Shown here piece after piece: positions 13,601-23,862 of a stretch of 64,000 bases of DNA; position 1 is the stretch's first letter; each line of letters starts with the position of its first letter. The position numbers and the translations under genes are program-made. The stretch is taken from NCBI RefSeq assembly GCF_035046505.1, contig NC_089829.1:9883396-9947395 (forward strand), in the 5' to 3' direction. A model generated the notes under the pieces. That model did not search any database, was not told the origin of the DNA, and saw only the letters and a program-made list of their open reading frames with translations. This DNA comes from Tiliqua scincoides (lineage: Eukaryota; Chordata; Lepidosauria; Squamata; Scincidae).

Positions 13601-16600
13601 TCATGCATCTGTTCACAGCTTGGGAGGGGGTGGGTGGGCAGGACCTGATTCCTTGCATGATGTGGTTGACCCCATATTAGATGTGGTTGACCCCGTATTA
13701 GGAGAAGTGGAGCCTTCTACTGTCATTTCCTGCATGGCTCAAACCTGTTTCTATAACCTTGAGGACTAGAAGCTTCAGGTATGCTCAAAAAAGTAGCACC
13801 AAATGTTTGATACTAAGGACTGGTGCCGCATGGATGTCCGGTGCTGTCTGCCAAATTTGACACAAAATTCCAAGGCTGGCCTTTATTATGGGCTGAGCTG
13901 TCGGCTTTGAGGTTTTAACATGCCAAAAACAGGATGTGCCAGTTTGGTGGCGGGTGCCACCTCCGCACTTCTTGCCTGCTAAGGAATCCCCGTTTGTTGG
14001 TTTAAGGGTTGTGGACTTTCTGATAAGATTGACTTGGAGTCAGAATGCAAAGAGAGTCCCACCCAGTTTCATAAACAGGCGAAGCTTTCCCTCTGGCTTC
14101 CCCTTGGACTCTGGATCATGAACTACCTCGAGGCAGCCCAGGGATGCACTGTGCAGGGGCTCTGGCCTTGAACCACAAAAGGACTGAGAAGTGAACGTGG
14201 AGAAGCTCAGCAACATGAGTAGAGGGGATCTTGATGGTGTTCCCCCCCCCCCCGGACTTTGATTGCTTCCTCCCAAAGGATTTCTGAGTAATCTGGAATC
14301 GTGGCACATGCCCTCCAAGATGGAGTCTGGGGTTCAGAATGGAAGCTACTATTTGGACCAGTGTGACTTAGTGAGGCACATGCACGCAGGTCTTCTCAAG
14401 CAGCACAGCCAGCCCAAGGCCTGCCAATGGCTGTGACAGCATGCCAAAACCTATTCCCCCCCTCCTTTTTGTGAAACCTTGCTGCATCAAACTCCTTATG
14501 AAAGAAAAGGGGAAGTAGAGAGGAGAGGAGAGTGGTGGACGAGAGTGTCAGAGCACACTTCCTTGCTGTGAAGCCTTTGGCTGAAGATTTTAGTCCTCTT
14601 CCATATCCAGAGCAGACATTAAAGCCCTGAAACCACATTTGGTCACAGCCTCCATGCTTCCTCTTTATTTTCTCTTCCCCGCTTCTCATTGAGATATAAA
14701 CTGTAAGTTCCTTGGGGCAGGTTTGGGAGGGTAGCAACGGTAAACGACATTCTGATATTGTCCATATGCAAACTCTGTGTACGTTGGCAGTAGGATATAA
14801 ATAATTTTGAATATGTGTGTCTTTTCTGTGAAACTGCAAGAGAGAAGATTCCAGTTAGGACGAAATTGTTAATGGCAAGGGCAGTTTGGCAGTGGAACAG
14901 ATTGTCTAGGGGGGTGATGGGTTCTCCCTCACTGGAGATCTTTAGGCAGAGGCTCAACAGGCAACTGCTCTAGGAAGAGATGCTCTAGGACAGGGGTCTT
15001 CAAACCCCGGCCCGGGGACCAGATGCGGCCCATGGAGAGCCTCTATCCGGCCCGCGGCCAGTCTCTGATCCCCTGAGAGCCTCTGGCCCAGTTGACCAAA
15101 CACAACTAGAGTTGTGCTTGTGGGGTGGGGGAATGGGGGTCCATTTAAGTGTGTGTGCTTTATTTCTCAGGCTGTGTTGGTGCTTGGAGAAATCCTGGAC
15201 ATTTGAACCCATTCATTCATTCATTCATTCATTCATTCATTCATTCATTTCAGTCATTCATCTAAGTTCCATCTCTAATGTATTTATTTTTTTTAAAAAA
15301 ATTTTCCGGCCCTCAACACCGTGCCAGATATTTGATGCGGCCCTTTGGCTGAAAAGTTTGGAGAACCCTGCTCTAGGAAGATTTCCTTTTACAGGCAGCG
15401 GGTTGGACTAGATCGGGGTGCCCAAACCCCGGCCCGCAGGCCACTTGCAGCCCTCAGAGGCTCCCAATCCGGCCCTCGGGGAGCCCCCAGTCTCCAATGA
15501 GCCTCTGGCCCTCCAGAGACTTGCTGGAGCCCATACTGGCCCGACTGCTCTCAGCATGAGGACGACTGTTCAACCTCTCATCTGAGCTGTGGAATGAGGG
15601 CTCTCTCCACTACTTGCTGTTTCATGTCTGTGATGCAGCAGTGGTAGTGAAGGAAACGCTGTGCACGGCCTTTTATAGGCTTTGAGCTATTCCAAGACCT
15701 TCATTCATTCATATAAGTTCCATCTCTAATATATTCATTTATGTAAATTTATTCAAATTTTAAATAGTAAATTAATTCTTTCTTTCTCGGCCCCTGTCAG
15801 AGAGATGATGTCAGAGAGACACTGTCAGAGAGATGATGTGGCCCTCTTGCCAAAATGTTTGGACACACCTGGACTAGATGATCTGTCTGGGTCACTTCCA
15901 ACTCTGATTCTCTGATTCATTCTTTGTACCATGCACTTAGGTGCATTTTAGGTGCCTTTTAGGGTACAGACAGGCCCTTGCTCCCAAGGAACTTACAGTC
16001 TCAAACAGGCAAAGAGGGATCAATGAAGAAAGGGAGAAAGGAATGTGGGCTAATGTAGTTGGATGCACTTCAAGTTTGGTTACTGCTGGAAAGAAGGATT
16101 AAGGGGATAATAAACCAAAGGTCATATCAACAAGGTGGGTTTTGAGGAGGGAATTGAAGGAAAGTGGGGGAGTTGGAGCTATGTCAGGAAGATGGTTCCA
16201 TGGATCATGTGGTGGGGGGGATAGGAGAGCTTCAGTTGAATGCATGTGATAGACTTAGAGGAGTGATGGTCAGAGGCAAAGATTTATCAAAGAATGAGCG
16301 AAAGAAATTAAGGAGACAATTCAGGGGCAAGTTAGGGAACCCTCAACTTCCTGAATTATGGCTTGGTGTGAGGAAAGCAATCAATCTAGTTCTGTGTCCA
16401 TAAAATCTTTTTGGCATTTGTTTGATTCCATTTGTCGCCTGTTCTTTTCCCAGGTATGATGAAGGAAAAGACGGTTTCATTGACCTGACGGAGCTGAAGC
16501 TCATGATGGAAAAACTGGGAGCTCCCCAGACTCACCTGGGCTTGAAAAACATGATTAAGGAGGTGGATGAAGACTTTGATGGGAAACTGAGCTTCCGGGA

Positions 16601-19600
16601 GGTAAATTCCTGTTACTTTGTGGAACTTTAAAGCCGCCAGGGAGGGGTGGCAATCTGGATTGGGACCTTGGTGGAGGAATTTCAGGCCTCTCCACCATGT
16701 CACCATCCCAGTCTTCTGCCAAGGAAGCGGGAGGAGCAGAAGCTGGCACTTCACCAGATAAGGATGGGGCACCATTTGGCTCACAGCCTCAGGTGTCAAG
16801 AGGTGGTCTTGGGCCAGCTTTGGTAGTGGCAAAAAAACAAAGTCTTGTAGCATTTTGACCAGTTTATTTCAGCATCAATGTATTATTATTATACGGTTAG
16901 TCACAGCCCATGTGATAGTGGCTGGCATTTTTTAAATATCAAGTCCTTCCCGAGGACCTGGGATATTTAGAGCAGTGTTTCCTCGAACTGTGGGTGGGGA
17001 CCCACTAGGTGGGTCACGAGCCAATATCAGGTGGGTCCCCATTCATTTCAATATTTTACTTTTAATATATTAGACTTGATACTACCATGGTGTGTGACTG
17101 CATTTGGGGAAATGTTACAGACTTCTACTTTGAACAAGCTACTGTGTATATTCTTTTAACAATGACAGTCAGGGACTTACTCTTGGGTAAGTGTGAGTAG
17201 GATTGCAGCCTACTGTTAAAAATGTTCCTGCTTGATGATGTCACTGCCAGTCATGACATCAATCCCAGTGGGTCCTGACAGATTCTCATTCTAAAAAGTG
17301 GGTCCCGGTGCTAAATGTGTGCGAGCCACTGATTTAGAGGTAAGTGCAGTTGGAAGTAAAGCTGCTTTTACTTTCATTTACACCTAAGGTGTGCAGGTGT
17401 TTTTATAAGGTTTATTTGGTATGGCACCTAAAGCACCCACTACAATCAATACAATTGCCTTTCCTTGCCTGAGTTGCTCCACCTCAGTCTGAAGAAGATG
17501 ATGATTCTGTTTGGGGTGTGTCTGGCTCAGTGCAAGAGTGCTTGCTTTTAATCATTGAGCGTGTGCTCGCAGTAATATCATTAATATGTTTTGCATGCAT
17601 AAGGGCCACGTTTCAATCCCTGGCTACGTCTGCTAGGGCTCAGGAAGATCTTTCTCTGCCTGAAGCCCTGGGGAGTAGCTGCTGCCAGTCCATGTGGACA
17701 GTGCTGTGTGAGATGGACCAAGGCTCTGACTTGGCAGAAAGCAGCTCCTGAGCTGGATTTAATCTGTCTTCAAGGTGCTCCAAGACACTTGGTTGTGGTC
17801 ACTGTTTGCTTCAGCATGTCGTGTGGCCTGAACAGAGGCTCTTTTGTTAACACTGACTTTCCAATGTTGGATTGCTCTGCTGTGTGTGTGTGTGTGGGGG
17901 GGGGGGGGGGGTACATGCGCACAGGAAGCAATGGAATGAAATGCTTCCTGATTTGTATCGCTGCAAACAGCAGCTCTTTGCTGGCTGTCACAGCTGTGCC
18001 TCTGTTGATCAGTTGAGACTCTTGCCTCTGCTTCAGGACCAAAGAATCTTTCCGCCTTCCTGGTTTAAGTGTCTGTCTCCTTCTTGCTTTGAGGCAGTGG
18101 GGGGGGGAGGCTGCATTGCGGCCCAGCGAGATGACATTAGTTCCTGCTGGTTGCAGTCGCATCTGTTATCTGTTCTTTGCCTTTTCGAAAGTGCTGCCAT
18201 TTCACTCTGCTGCAGGCCTGAGGTGGCCCTTGGCGTCAATTCTCGAGATGAATATGCAGGCTGCCTCATGATACACAAACAGAGCAAACACAGAAAGGCA
18301 GCCCAGTGACCCAATTGGTAGAGCCAATTCCTACCTTTGTGATGCATTCTGGACACTAAATCAGAGTTTCTCAGACTGTGAGTCAGAACGAGGTGGGTTG
18401 CGAGCCAATTTCAGGTGGGTCCCCATTCATTTCAATATTTTATTTTTAATAAATTAAAAATTGACTTGATGCTACCATGGGATGTGACTGCATTGGGGAC
18501 ATGTTACAAACCTGTACATTTAACAAGCTACTATGTAAATTCTTTTAATAGTGATAGTCAATGGGACTTACTCCTGGGTAAGTGTGGGTAGGATTGCAGC
18601 CTAGGATTGTTAAAAATGTTCCTACTTGATGATGTCACTTCCGGTCATGACATCACTTCCGCTGGGTCCTGACAGATTCTCATTCTAAAAAGTGGGTCCT
18701 GATACTAAATGAGTGAGAACCACTGTGCTAAATCATAGGTCTGACTGTTTTTCAACTGGTGTCTATTTTATCTTTTAAAATATTTAATTCCACCTATTTT
18801 ATATAAAGTCCAGGAAGCTGATAATTAAATATTCAGAAACACAAAATAATCTAGCGGCAAGCTATTGATTTAAGTATTTTTTGAACCCTTGCCTATGTGC
18901 AGTTTACTAACTGCAGATTACTAATCCCTTATCAGGGTCAAATACACCTCAGAGTTAGTCACTGAATCAACCACTTAGGTGGGTGGCCCTGAGTCTGACA
19001 CTGGCTGCAGTGGAAAAAAAAAATCAACACTTTAAAAAAGTGTTTCACTTCTGCAGTACAGGAATAAAACAGCAGCAAAAACAAAAGGGGTGTTAATAGT
19101 GTTGTGGGTTTTTTGTATATCCAGAAATGAAACAGAGATGCATATCAATTTCCGTTTCTCATTCAGTGCACTTGGGGTATAAATACCACATACCATTAAG
19201 CACTATCCATGGCACAGGGTCAGAGCAAACACAGAAGTGCAGCCCAGGGATCCAGTTGGCAGAGCTGTTTCCTGCCTGATGTATTCTGGACACTAAATCA
19301 TAGGGCTAGTCTTTCTTTTTCTTGCTACCAGAATTTAGTGGCATAGCTAAGGGATCTGGCACTTGGGGGGGCCAAAAATATTTTAACACCCTGTGGGGCC
19401 AGGTGGTGATCTGAGGCCAGGGAGGCTGAACCTTGGAGGTCTTAGAAAGCTAGTGCTGGTTTTCGCTTAAACAGGAAGAACCTTTCTAAGGACTCCAGTC
19501 GGCCTTATGAGGCCTTCCAAAGCAGGGGGAGCCGTGCATGGCCTCCCCAGGCCTCTGAAAGGCACCCCCAAGGCATTGTACCCAGGGCCTCCTTAGCTAC

Positions 19601-20391
19601 AGCGCTGCCAGGATTCTCCTGGGGTCTTGGACTGATGAAACTCACCCTTTGTTTTTGTCCCTTTTTCATCTGCCGCAGTTTCTTCTGATTTTTCGCAAAG
19701 CCGCTGCCGGAGAGTTGGAGGAAAACAGCGGCCTCCACGCTTTGGCCCGCCTGTCCGAGATCGATGTCTCCACGGAGGGCGTCAAAGGAGCCAAAAGCTT
19801 TTTTGAAGCAAAAGTAAGGAGAGGGATGGGGAGGGGGGGGAATGTGGGGTCATTGGAGGAAATGGAACTAGAGAAACAGAAATCTGCATCTTCCAATTAG
19901 TTGCTCCCCATGCCACAAGTCACCAGGCTAAGCTGGTGCTGTTCTGTCAATGAGGAGAGCATGACCACTCCCCCCCATTTCTTCAGTGCTTGCGCACCTC
20001 ACTCTCCTCTCCTCCACACTTCCCCTTCCAGTCTATCCATCTTTTGCTTTTTAACACATTTTTCCCTCCTCCACACTTCCTGCTCTATTACTCTCTTCCT
20101 TTTTGAATCCATTGAGTGGGGGGGGGAGGACAGTAGAGGTGGGTGCCCCCCACCAGTCAGCTGACTGAGGCAGCCATCTCCGTCAGCCTCAGGGGCAACC
20201 CTACCCTGATTTCCAATTCCAGCTGTACTGAGCCCCTGGCCCATTTGCCATTGCAGGTGCAAGCCATGAACGTCTCGAGCCGCTTTGAGGAGGAGATCAA
20301 AGCTGAACAAGAGGAGAAGAAGCGGCAAGCGGAGGAGATGAAGCAGAGGAAGGCTGCGTTCAAAGAGCTGCAGTCGGCATTCAAGCAGTGA
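1286..20391 (+). CDS. EFHD2: EF-hand domain family member D2 (swiprosin-1), complete
   Basis: Four coding exons (1286-1554, 16454-16601, 19679-19813, 20257-20391) join in frame with GT-AG splice sites to 228 aa; the human protein has 240. Known role of the family: cytosolic calcium-binding actin-regulating adaptor in immune cells and neurons. What is seen: an acidic, proline- and glutamate-rich N terminus; a conserved FSPYAEFREFSRRQIKDM segment; EF-hand loop 1 at residues 92-103 (D-E-G-K-D-G-F-I-D-L-T-E); EF-hand loop 2 at 128-139 (D-E-D-F-D-G-K-L-S-F-R-E); and a charged C-terminal coiled coil at about 190-226. Both loops keep the calcium ligands at positions 1, 3, 5 and 12. The start is chosen because MATEELAGKLSRRLQ matches the family N terminus and has a GCGATGG context. 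The only usual feature that looks shorter is the N-terminal low-complexity stretch. Confidence 0.96.
1594..2012. repeat. Minisatellite, unit about 110 bp, 3-4 copies
   Basis: The block CACTCTGCACTTGCTCAGGG...CTGGCAG...CTGAGCTTTGCTCTC recurs from about 1636, 1744, 1854 and 1967, with the last copy partial. A degenerate GC-rich first piece (about 1594-1635) seems to derive from the exon 1 / intron 1 junction. It begins 40 bp after the EFHD2 exon 1 donor. Confidence 0.85.
2655..2735 (+). mobile_element. tRNA-Ala-derived SINE, 3' fragment
   Basis: The segment with GCCAGTGACGGCAATACTGA, GCTAGATGGACCAAGGGTC and TGACTCAGTAT matches the 3' body of the SINE copies at 4076-4222, 17510-17760 and 55490-55600. 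The tRNA head is missing. Confidence 0.6.
4076..4222 (-). mobile_element. tRNA-Ala(UGC)-derived SINE
   Basis: On the minus strand the head reads GGGCTGCAGCTCAGTGGGAG then GCTTTGCATGTAGAAGGTC and CCAGGTTCAATC. These are the A box, the anticodon stem-loop with UGC and the B box of tRNA-Ala. The body follows (CTGCCAGTCAGTG..., GGATCAAGGGTCTG). This is the clearest head-to-body copy in the window. Confidence 0.75.
4600..5205 (-). mobile_element. CR1-clade LINE fragment
   Basis: On the plus strand it reads CATCCTGTTTCCCACAGTGG (common to CR1 3' UTRs in squamates), then TATCCTGTGGCAATGAATTC and a diverged stretch corresponding to the FFTQ..VLWNSLP coding region. It is older and more decayed than the copies at 10400 and 43094. 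Confidence 0.65.
8595..8822. mobile_element. Short hAT-type DNA element (MITE)
   Basis: Terminal inverted repeats CAGCAGTTTTCAACC and GTTGAAAATCACTG bracket about 228 bp. The interior (CACATCCCCCAATGGCCCTA, ATGGCACA) matches the element at 62668-62896. No clear target duplication remains here. No transposase is encoded. Confidence 0.65.
10400..10880 (-). mobile_element. CR1-clade LINE, 5'-truncated
   Basis: The minus strand encodes FTLSHNTRTRGHPLKLSVGR, RVRTDKRKYFFTQRVV and SLWNSLPQDVV in one frame, then the 3' UTR and TTCTTATG tail at 10400-10425. The 5' break is near 10880. It is close in sequence to the copy at 1-730. Confidence 0.85.
12555..12725 (-). mobile_element. MIR-like (CORE) SINE fragment with L2-type tail
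   Basis: On the minus strand: GGCCAGTCATCATCTCTCAG, a CTCACCTACCTCGCAGGGTT core and the CTGAGCTCCTTGGAGGAAGG tail. This is the same order as in the fuller copy at 32222-32456. Confidence 0.6.
13258..13400. repeat. CT/GA-rich dispersed repeat with inverted arms
   Basis: The left arm (GAATGTGAAAAAGAAGAGGG, GAACAGAAGATCAAGTGTGG) is mirrored by a right arm (TCCTCTTCTGCTCCATTCCC, TTTTCAAATCCAG). Similar copies lie at 19980-20130, 20807-20940, 26925-27000, 27645-27715, 28535-28660, 36515-36615, 51009-51150 and 56100-56230. The family is probably a non-autonomous DNA element; its class is unresolved. Confidence 0.5.
13425..13575 (-). mobile_element. MIR-like SINE fragment
   Basis: On the minus strand it reads AATCCCTGCTCAGTCATAAA, then CACCTTGGGCCACTTGCTC and an ACCTACCTTGCAAGGTCATT core, as in the 32222 copy. 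It is diverged. Confidence 0.5.
14991..15370. mobile_element. Short hAT element, perfect 8-bp target duplication
   Basis: The ends CAGGGGTCTTCAAACCCCGG and GTTTGGAGAACCCTG are flanked by CTCTAGGA on both sides (14983-14990 and 15371-15378). It carries an internal (ATTC)n run at about 15211-15250. No transposase. Confidence 0.85.
15414..15871. mobile_element. Short hAT element, perfect 8-bp target duplication
   Basis: The ends CGGGGTGCCCAAACCCCGGC and GTTTGGACACACCTG are flanked by GACTAGAT on both sides (15406-15413 and 15872-15879). The interior matches 47871-48337 nearly end to end. Confidence 0.85.
16454..16601 (+). CDS. EFHD2: EFHD2 coding exon 2 (both EF-hands)
   Basis: Acceptor TTCCCAG|G, donor GAG|GTAAAT. 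It encodes residues 90 (last base) to 139 and holds both 12-residue calcium loops and the helix-linker between them (KLGAPQTHLGLKNMIKE). Confidence 0.96.
16983..17331. mobile_element. Short hAT element, perfect 8-bp target duplication
   Basis: The ends CAGTGTTTCCTCGAACTG and GCGAGCCACTG are flanked by ATTTAGAG on both sides (16975-16982 and 17332-17339). It is the same family as 18362-18725: both contain GGTGGGTCCCCATTCATTTC and TTGATGATGTCACT. Confidence 0.85.
17510..17760 (+). mobile_element. tRNA-Ala-derived SINE
   Basis: Diverged head (GCTCAGTGCAAGAGTGC, then TTTTGCATGCATAAGGGCC and TTTCAATCCCTGGC) with extra sequence in the middle, followed by the body CTGCCTGAAGCCCTGGGGAG and GGACCAAGGCTCTGACTTGG. 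Confidence 0.65.
18362..18725. mobile_element. Short hAT element with a paralogous empty site
   Basis: The ends CAGAGTTTCTCAGACTG and GTGAGAACCACTG are flanked by CACTAAAT (18354-18361) and TGCTAAAT (18726-18733). The flanks joined together resemble 19218-19310, where the element is absent. Confidence 0.85.
19218..19310. repeat. Paralogous copy of the 18362 hAT insertion site, unoccupied
   Basis: GCAAACACAGAAGTGCAGCC to TCTGGACACTAAATCATAGG matches 18278-18361 joined to 18726-18740, without the 364-bp element. Confidence 0.75.
19679..19813 (+). CDS. EFHD2: EFHD2 coding exon 3
   Basis: Acceptor TGCCGCAG|TTT, donor AAA|GTAAGG. It encodes residues 140-184 (FLLIFRKAAAGELEENSGL to GAKSFFEAK), phase 0 at both ends and nearly identical to mammalian swiprosin-1. 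Confidence 0.96.
19814..20256 (+). other. EFHD2: EFHD2 intron 3
   Basis: A short intron mostly made of the CT/GA-rich dispersed repeat (about 19980-20200). Nothing else recognised. Confidence 0.7.
20257..20391 (+). CDS. EFHD2: EFHD2 coding exon 4 and stop
   Basis: Acceptor ATTGCAG|GTG. It encodes residues 185-228 (VQAMNVSSRFEEEIKAEQEE, ending LQSAFKQ) and TGA at 20389-20391. This is the C-terminal coiled coil. Confidence 0.96.
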   Translation: MQAMNVSSRFEEEIKAEQEEKKRQAEEMKQRKAAFKELQSAFKQ

Positions 20392-21480
20392 TGGGTCTGG
20401 CCAGGGTGGTGCTTGGAGGAATGCTCCAGGCACAAGAAGTCCTAGTGAAATCCTCCCACCCGTGTGGAAGGCTGTGAAGTTGCGGGTGGTGGCAGGGGGT
20501 TCCTAGCTTCTGAACTGTGCCTTGAACAGCAGCTGATCTGCATGCTGTAAGGCTGATCTGTGAGAAGCTTGGTTTCCTGCAGATCAAGCTGCTGTAGAAG
20601 GCACAAGAGCAGGCTTCACTGGGGGCTTTCCTGGTCTGTCGGAGACCCCCGGAAGGTTATGCAGACCAACTGGAAAAAGAATAGCTTTTGAATCTGGACA
20701 GGGCCAGCCCAAATGCTTCCGGTGCCAAGGGTGGTGTGCCAAATGCTGTCCCCCCTACAAACCCAGGGGTGCAACAGCCATCACCATTCCTCCACCTCCC
20801 TCACTCCCTGGATTGGAAAAAGACAAGGGCTCAGAGTGGGAGAGGAAGCATAGAGGAGAAGAGCAGAGCAGCAGCCATAGCATCAGGCTCTCCTCTCCTT
20901 CCTCTTCTGCTCTGCTCTCTTCCATTTTGAGTCCAGGAAGAGGAGGGAGGAAGAGTGGCGGAGGCAGGTGTTTGGGTAGAGATGGGTGTCCCTACCATCC
21001 ACTGCCTGTGGCAGCTGCCTTAGTTGGCCTCGTGGGTGGACCGGCCCTGAATCTGGAGCCAGTCCGGTCTTGGGCTATGCAGCCAGTCCCTCTGTAACAT
21101 GCTGTTTTCTCTTGACCTGTCAATATTGCAAGTAGAAACCCCAGAGGCGCCACGTCCCTATCCGTGTTTTCCTGTGAATGGCGTGTCTGTCTGTCTGGTG
21201 GGAATTCTCCAACTTGTTGTAACCACTTTGTGTGCTCCGAGCCCGGGCCTTTTGTACGTTTGACTTGTGAATCATTTCATGTCCCAGCCGGTGTGGTGAT
21301 CTCCATGGTCGTGGTTCACCGGGGCAGGGGGGGAGTGGGGAAGAAATATCCCCTCAATTCTTGTGCAGAGAATGCCTCTGGCCGCTTTTGCGTGTGCAAT
21401 CTCCTCCACTTAGTAAGAATAATAATGCTTTAATGAATCACTTTAAAGTCCCTTAGCTTGAAGCTTTGCCAAAAAATAAA
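20392..21480 (+). other. EFHD2: Probable EFHD2 3' untranslated region
   Basis: Begins after the TGA at 20391 and runs to a poly(A) signal AATAAA at 21475-21480. It includes a CT/GA-rich repeat copy at 20807-20940. The extent is inferred. Confidence 0.45.
21475..21480 (+). terminator. EFHD2: Candidate EFHD2 polyadenylation signal AATAAA
   Basis: First AATAAA after the EFHD2 stop codon on the plus strand, 1.1 kb downstream. The size suits the family's long 3' UTR. Confidence 0.4.
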
Positions 21481-22110
21481 GTAAAATTAAAGCTACTTGG
21501 GGCAGTTTAGATAGTGGCCTAGAGGTCAAGAGCAAGTCTCTTTCCTTCTCAACTCTGCCTCTGAATTTTCCTGCGTAGCCTGTATGGTTGCCTGAACACT
21601 GACAGACCTCTGCCTGTGTGTAGTACGGGGCTTTTAGGAGGCCTGCCCAGCATACTGCCTCTGTAGAGGACAGCACAAGCCACTGGGCTTCCCTTGGTGA
21701 CTTCATTTTGCACAGCACCTCTGCATCTGGTCACATGTCGCTGCCAAGAGTGTTCTGTTTTGTCTCTTCAGAGCAGGGAGTGTAGCATTTCCACCTGCAA
21801 CCAGGGACAGCATTGCTTGTCCTCTTTGGGGGGAGGGGGCAGGCTGGAGTTCCTGGAAAGGAGTTTATATTGTGTTTTCACTTCCTGGCTTTTGCCACTT
21901 TTTCCTTGTTATGTCAAAGGGAATAGAGTGAGAAGAAGGATGGATGGATTTACCCCACCCAATGAACGGAGGTAAATTCCATGCGTTTGCTTGTATAGAA
22001 GGAGGAAAAAAGGTTGGCAGTGAGGAAAATGGTGGAGGGACATGACTATCCCCCTACTTCAGCCTTAGTGATCCAAAGAACTGAGGCAGGAGGGTTGTGT
22101 TCCCCTAGAA

Positions 22111-22326
22111 CAGTGGTTCTCAAACTTTTTGGTTCCTGGAGCCCATTACACTACTAAGCAGAGTCTCAGGGAGCCCCGTTGGTGCATGCACAGAGTCTTG
22201 GGGAGTCCCAGAACACAGAGTGGTACAGCGCTGAGCAGATGGTGGTCACTTATGGTGTTCTCATGAAGCCCCTGAAGAAGTCTCAGGGAGCCCCAGGTTT
22301 CCTAGAAGCACACCTTGAGAACACTG
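22111..22326. mobile_element. Short hAT element
   Basis: The ends CAGTGGTTCTCAAACTTTTT and CACACCTTGAGAACACTG are flanked by CCCTAGAA (22103-22110) and CACTAGAA (22327-22334), 7 of 8 matching. 216 bp, no coding capacity. Confidence 0.8.
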
Positions 22327-23580
22327 CACTAGAACATTTTCTAAATTGGCCTGGAGCCCCTAGAATTTTGTTGCCCTAGGTGGTTGCCTACACTTCCAAC
22401 CCTTCAAACAGCTTCCATACCAGGAGTTTGAAACTTGTTTTATACAAAGGACTGCATAGCTTTCATCATGCCTGTTGCATGCTGGAAGTGATCTCATTCA
22501 GCAGGAAGTGACATCATTAAGCAGGGCATGACCAGAAATAAGCACTTTCTCCTCGCTTAGGAAATGCAAATGCAAATGAGAAAACACGGAAATCCTGCTC
22601 CTATTTTCAAGGTGTGAGAGAGCCCAGTTATCATACTGGCCATCCTTTTGGCAGTGGCATCTCAGCACGGCTCAGCAGCAGTGGTGGTACTGGGAGAGCC
22701 CAAGGGCTGGATAGAGAGCTTCCATGGGCCACATCTGACCCACGGGCCTTATGTTTGACACCCCTGTTCTCCAGGTTGTGTAGTGCAACTGCTTGATGCT
22801 TTGACACACAACCACTAGGGCAAGGAAGGACTTGTTCTTGCAAGTTGCCAGCTTCAGTTTTTAAGATTTTCAGCCCTTGTTGCTAATTTTGTGTCTCTGC
22901 ATTTGCCATTTGAAATGGGTGTCTGATGATGGGAGGTGTTCCATCCTCCATGTGTGGTGGAGCGCCTTCCCACGAGCAATGGTGTCAGTGTTGGGCAAAT
23001 GTCACGTGGTGTTGTGTTGGTGGGGCACTGCAGTGATAACCTGCCCTTCTGCAGTGGAGGGTGACAGTAGTCAGAGTCATCATCAGACCAACATGATGTC
23101 TTTGTCAGTCCAAATGTGTGTTTGTGTTTCCCAAGGCAATAACTCATGTGCTAAAGTTGTGAGACTGCACCAAACCATGCTGGCAGGTGTGCACTGATCG
23201 TCAAAGAAGAGCTCCTTTCATATCTGCATCTTTTGGGTGAATCTACCCAAATCTTGAATCATGCATGTTCTTCTTTAATATTCCATCTGTGTTACTATTC
23301 AGGCTGGGAGACCACCCTTAAGTGCTTTTAAATGTTCATGTGGTTTATCTGGAATACTTTTCTTGCATGCACTGTGATCTCTAAAAAGAGAAAGGTACAA
23401 TCCCCCCCCCCCCCAACTGTCTGGTGAGGTTTGGTAACAGAGAATCTTAATGTGTTTGATGGTAATTCCAAATTCCTTTTTTGCACAAAGCTACACTTGT
23501 TAAAGCAACCAGTAAAACTAGGAGTGCTTACTTAAAACAAAATCAGCAGGCCCATATTCCTGCAATAGTATCAGCACGTA

Positions 23581-23670
23581 ACATAAGAACATAAGAAGAG
23601 CCCTGCTGGATCAGGCCAAAGGCCCATCTAGTTCAGCTTCCTGTATCTCACAGTGGCCCAGCACAGCTCA
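23581..23670 (-). mobile_element. CR1-clade LINE, 3' terminal fragment
   Basis: AACATAAGAACATAAGAAGA then CTGCTGGATCAGGCCAAAGG and TCAGCTTCCTGTATCTCACA: the reverse of the 3' UTR and octamer tail seen at 600-730. Confidence 0.75.
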
Positions 23671-23862
23671 CCTCCAGGTTTTGGAAGAGTCTTTGCAGAC
23701 TGCTTCAGTGAACCCCTTAAACCTGGAAGAAACAGAGGCTGTAGCTCAGTTGAGGAGTTTCATTTTTCCATGTGGAAGGTCACAGGTTCAGTCTCCAGGT
23801 AGGGCAGAGAATAATTCCTGTCTGAAACCCAGTAGAACTGCTGCCGTTCAGTGTCAACAGTA

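Larger units (their letters stand above)
14830..15930 (+). mobile_element. CR1 LINE 3' end carrying two nested hAT insertions
   Basis: The outer pieces encode a CR1-type C terminus (GQFGSGTD..., PSLEIFRQRL-like). After both insertions the CR1 end resumes: GGTTGGACTAGAT|GATCTGTCTGGG, then CAACTCTGATTCTCTGATTC. The two hAT elements (14991-15370 and 15414-15871) account for most of the length. Removing them leaves about 250 bp of CR1. Confidence 0.75.
1555..16453 (+). other. EFHD2: EFHD2 intron 1 (14.9 kb)
   Basis: No exon of another gene was recognised on either strand. Contents listed separately: minisatellite 1594-2012, tRNA-Ala SINE pieces (2655-2735, 4076-4222), CR1 copies (4600-5205, 10400-10880, 14830-15930), a hAT element (8595-8822), MIR-like SINE fragments (12555-12725, 13425-13575) and a copy of the CT/GA-rich repeat (13258-13400). 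Between 5.2 and 8.5 kb and around 9.3-10 kb I see only unassigned sequence. Short open frames there look random. Confidence 0.8.
16602..19678 (+). other. EFHD2: EFHD2 intron 2
   Basis: Contains hAT elements 16983-17331 and 18362-18725, the tRNA-Ala SINE 17510-17760, a short paralogous repeat at 18278-18361 and 19218-19310, and a possible hAT-like element near 19335-19612 (ends GGCATAGCTAAGGG and CCTTAGCTACAG). No coding signal. Confidence 0.75.
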
